NCBI GenBank assembly: GCA_013396755.1
Contig: VWZF01001867.1
Coordinates: 506,155-570,154 of the forward strand
Reading direction: 5' to 3'
DNA from: Sclerurus mexicanus
Lineage: Eukaryota > Chordata > Aves > Passeriformes > Furnariidae
DNA length: 64,000 nucleotides
Shown: one piece after another, positions 63,364 through 64,000 of the stretch
Layout of the letters: every line of letters begins with the position of its first letter
Numbering within the stretch: the first letter of the stretch is position 1
The notes under the pieces: generated by a model
What the model saw: the letters and a program-made list of their open reading frames with translations, nothing else
Told to the model about the DNA's origin: nothing
Database searches by the model: none
Made by a program: the position numbers and the translations under genes

Positions 63364-64000
63364 GTACTTTTTTACCTTTACTCTGCTTTATTTTTTTTCT
63401 TTTTTCTTTGGCAAAATTTTACTTTATACTGCACCTCTTACTTTTCATTTCATATTCAAAATAATATTCATCTCTAAATACAGACCTGTACGCTCAGCTA
63501 CCTTGTTCTTTCAGCCTGGTGGAATTGTTACATGACTCATCAGTGTGAGTCATGCTAACATTGTTTCCTTGGCTTAGAATCATAATTCAGCAGAAAATAA
63601 ATGCTTTATCTCTTTTGATGATCACCAGACCAAGTTGTCCTTTCTCTTGGGCCTTTTCTGTGTACTCGTAAACTTAAAAGTAGTTATTTTGTATATAAAA
63701 ATTATGTATGCCCCAGTAAATATAAGATATGACATGAGCAGAGTGAGTTGCTAGCATGTAATAGACATGACCAGTTGTGTATATAATCTGACTTTCCAGC
63801 TACATTTTGCTCCTCTGATCAACCTTATGATTAATAACAAGTAATTCTCACTAATAAATCAGGTAACAATCTGACATCACCAAAAAACATGGAATGAGAT
63901 ATGTTCTGTTGTTAGGTTTGCCAGAATGAAGGAAGCAGTTGGTAGTTAGGAGTAGTCTTGGAGATGTGCAACTGAACATGAAACATCTTAGTTATTCCCC
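63364..64000. other. RUNDC3B: RUNDC3B intron 6, left part
   Basis: Intronic DNA to the window edge. The open frame running through the donor to 63532 is not supported by homology. Confidence 0.6.

Noticed and set aside
63158..63535. 125-codon frame containing RUNDC3B exon 6
   Set aside because: Only 63283-63363 is exon by homology and splice sites; the flanks are intron.
1..64000. CRISPR arrays, operons, tRNA or rRNA genes
   Set aside because: None seen. The sequence is vertebrate nuclear DNA and the direct repeats found are transposons, microsatellites or the assembly duplication.

Overview
The window looks like nuclear DNA from a bird. It holds parts of two intron-rich vertebrate genes, at least eight CR1 LINE fragments with the avian-type 3' end, several avian-type endogenous retrovirus (ERV) LTRs and one RTE-type LINE fragment. 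Most of the sequence is intron, intergenic DNA or old transposon; bacterial-type features are absent.

Left part (about 1-12.2 kb, minus strand): the 5' half of an ABCB1/ABCB4-type multidrug transporter (P-glycoprotein). Nine exons were placed by reading splice sites and codon phase across each junction. Together they encode about 379 residues: the cytosolic N-terminus and the whole first membrane domain (TM1-TM6). The nucleotide-binding domains lie beyond the left edge.

Middle (about 12.2-39.6 kb): a long region without recognisable genes. 12.2-22.8 kb is AT-rich and featureless to me. 22.8-28.5 kb carries a decayed plus-strand ERV (weak gag, clear RT and integrase pieces, a 3' LTR), broken by a minus-strand solo LTR inserted inside the integrase. 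28.9-31.46 kb is a 1,278-base segment present twice, separated by a single N, and most likely an assembly duplication. It contains a minus-strand, frameshifted RTE-type LINE tail. An unrelated plus-strand LTR follows at about 31.35-32.15 kb, a 1.1 kb CR1 with a broken ORF2 end at 33.15-34.26 kb, and two head-to-head LTRs of one family at 36.3-37.9 kb.

Right part (39.6-64 kb, plus strand): the 5' half of RUNDC3B. A CpG-rich promoter and first exon run into a 571-base assembly gap bordered by a TCCA microsatellite. Five further exons encode most of the RUN domain, and the gene continues past the right edge.

The two genes are divergent, as ABCB1 and RUNDC3B are in mammals, and this synteny supports the symbol ABCB1. 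I found no convincing new biological system. The most useful points are the probable false duplication, the weak RUNDC3B exon 4 splice donor with an in-frame intronic stop and poly(A) signal, the nested ERV, the RTE fragment as a lineage marker, and the mixed ABCB1/ABCB4 residue signature.
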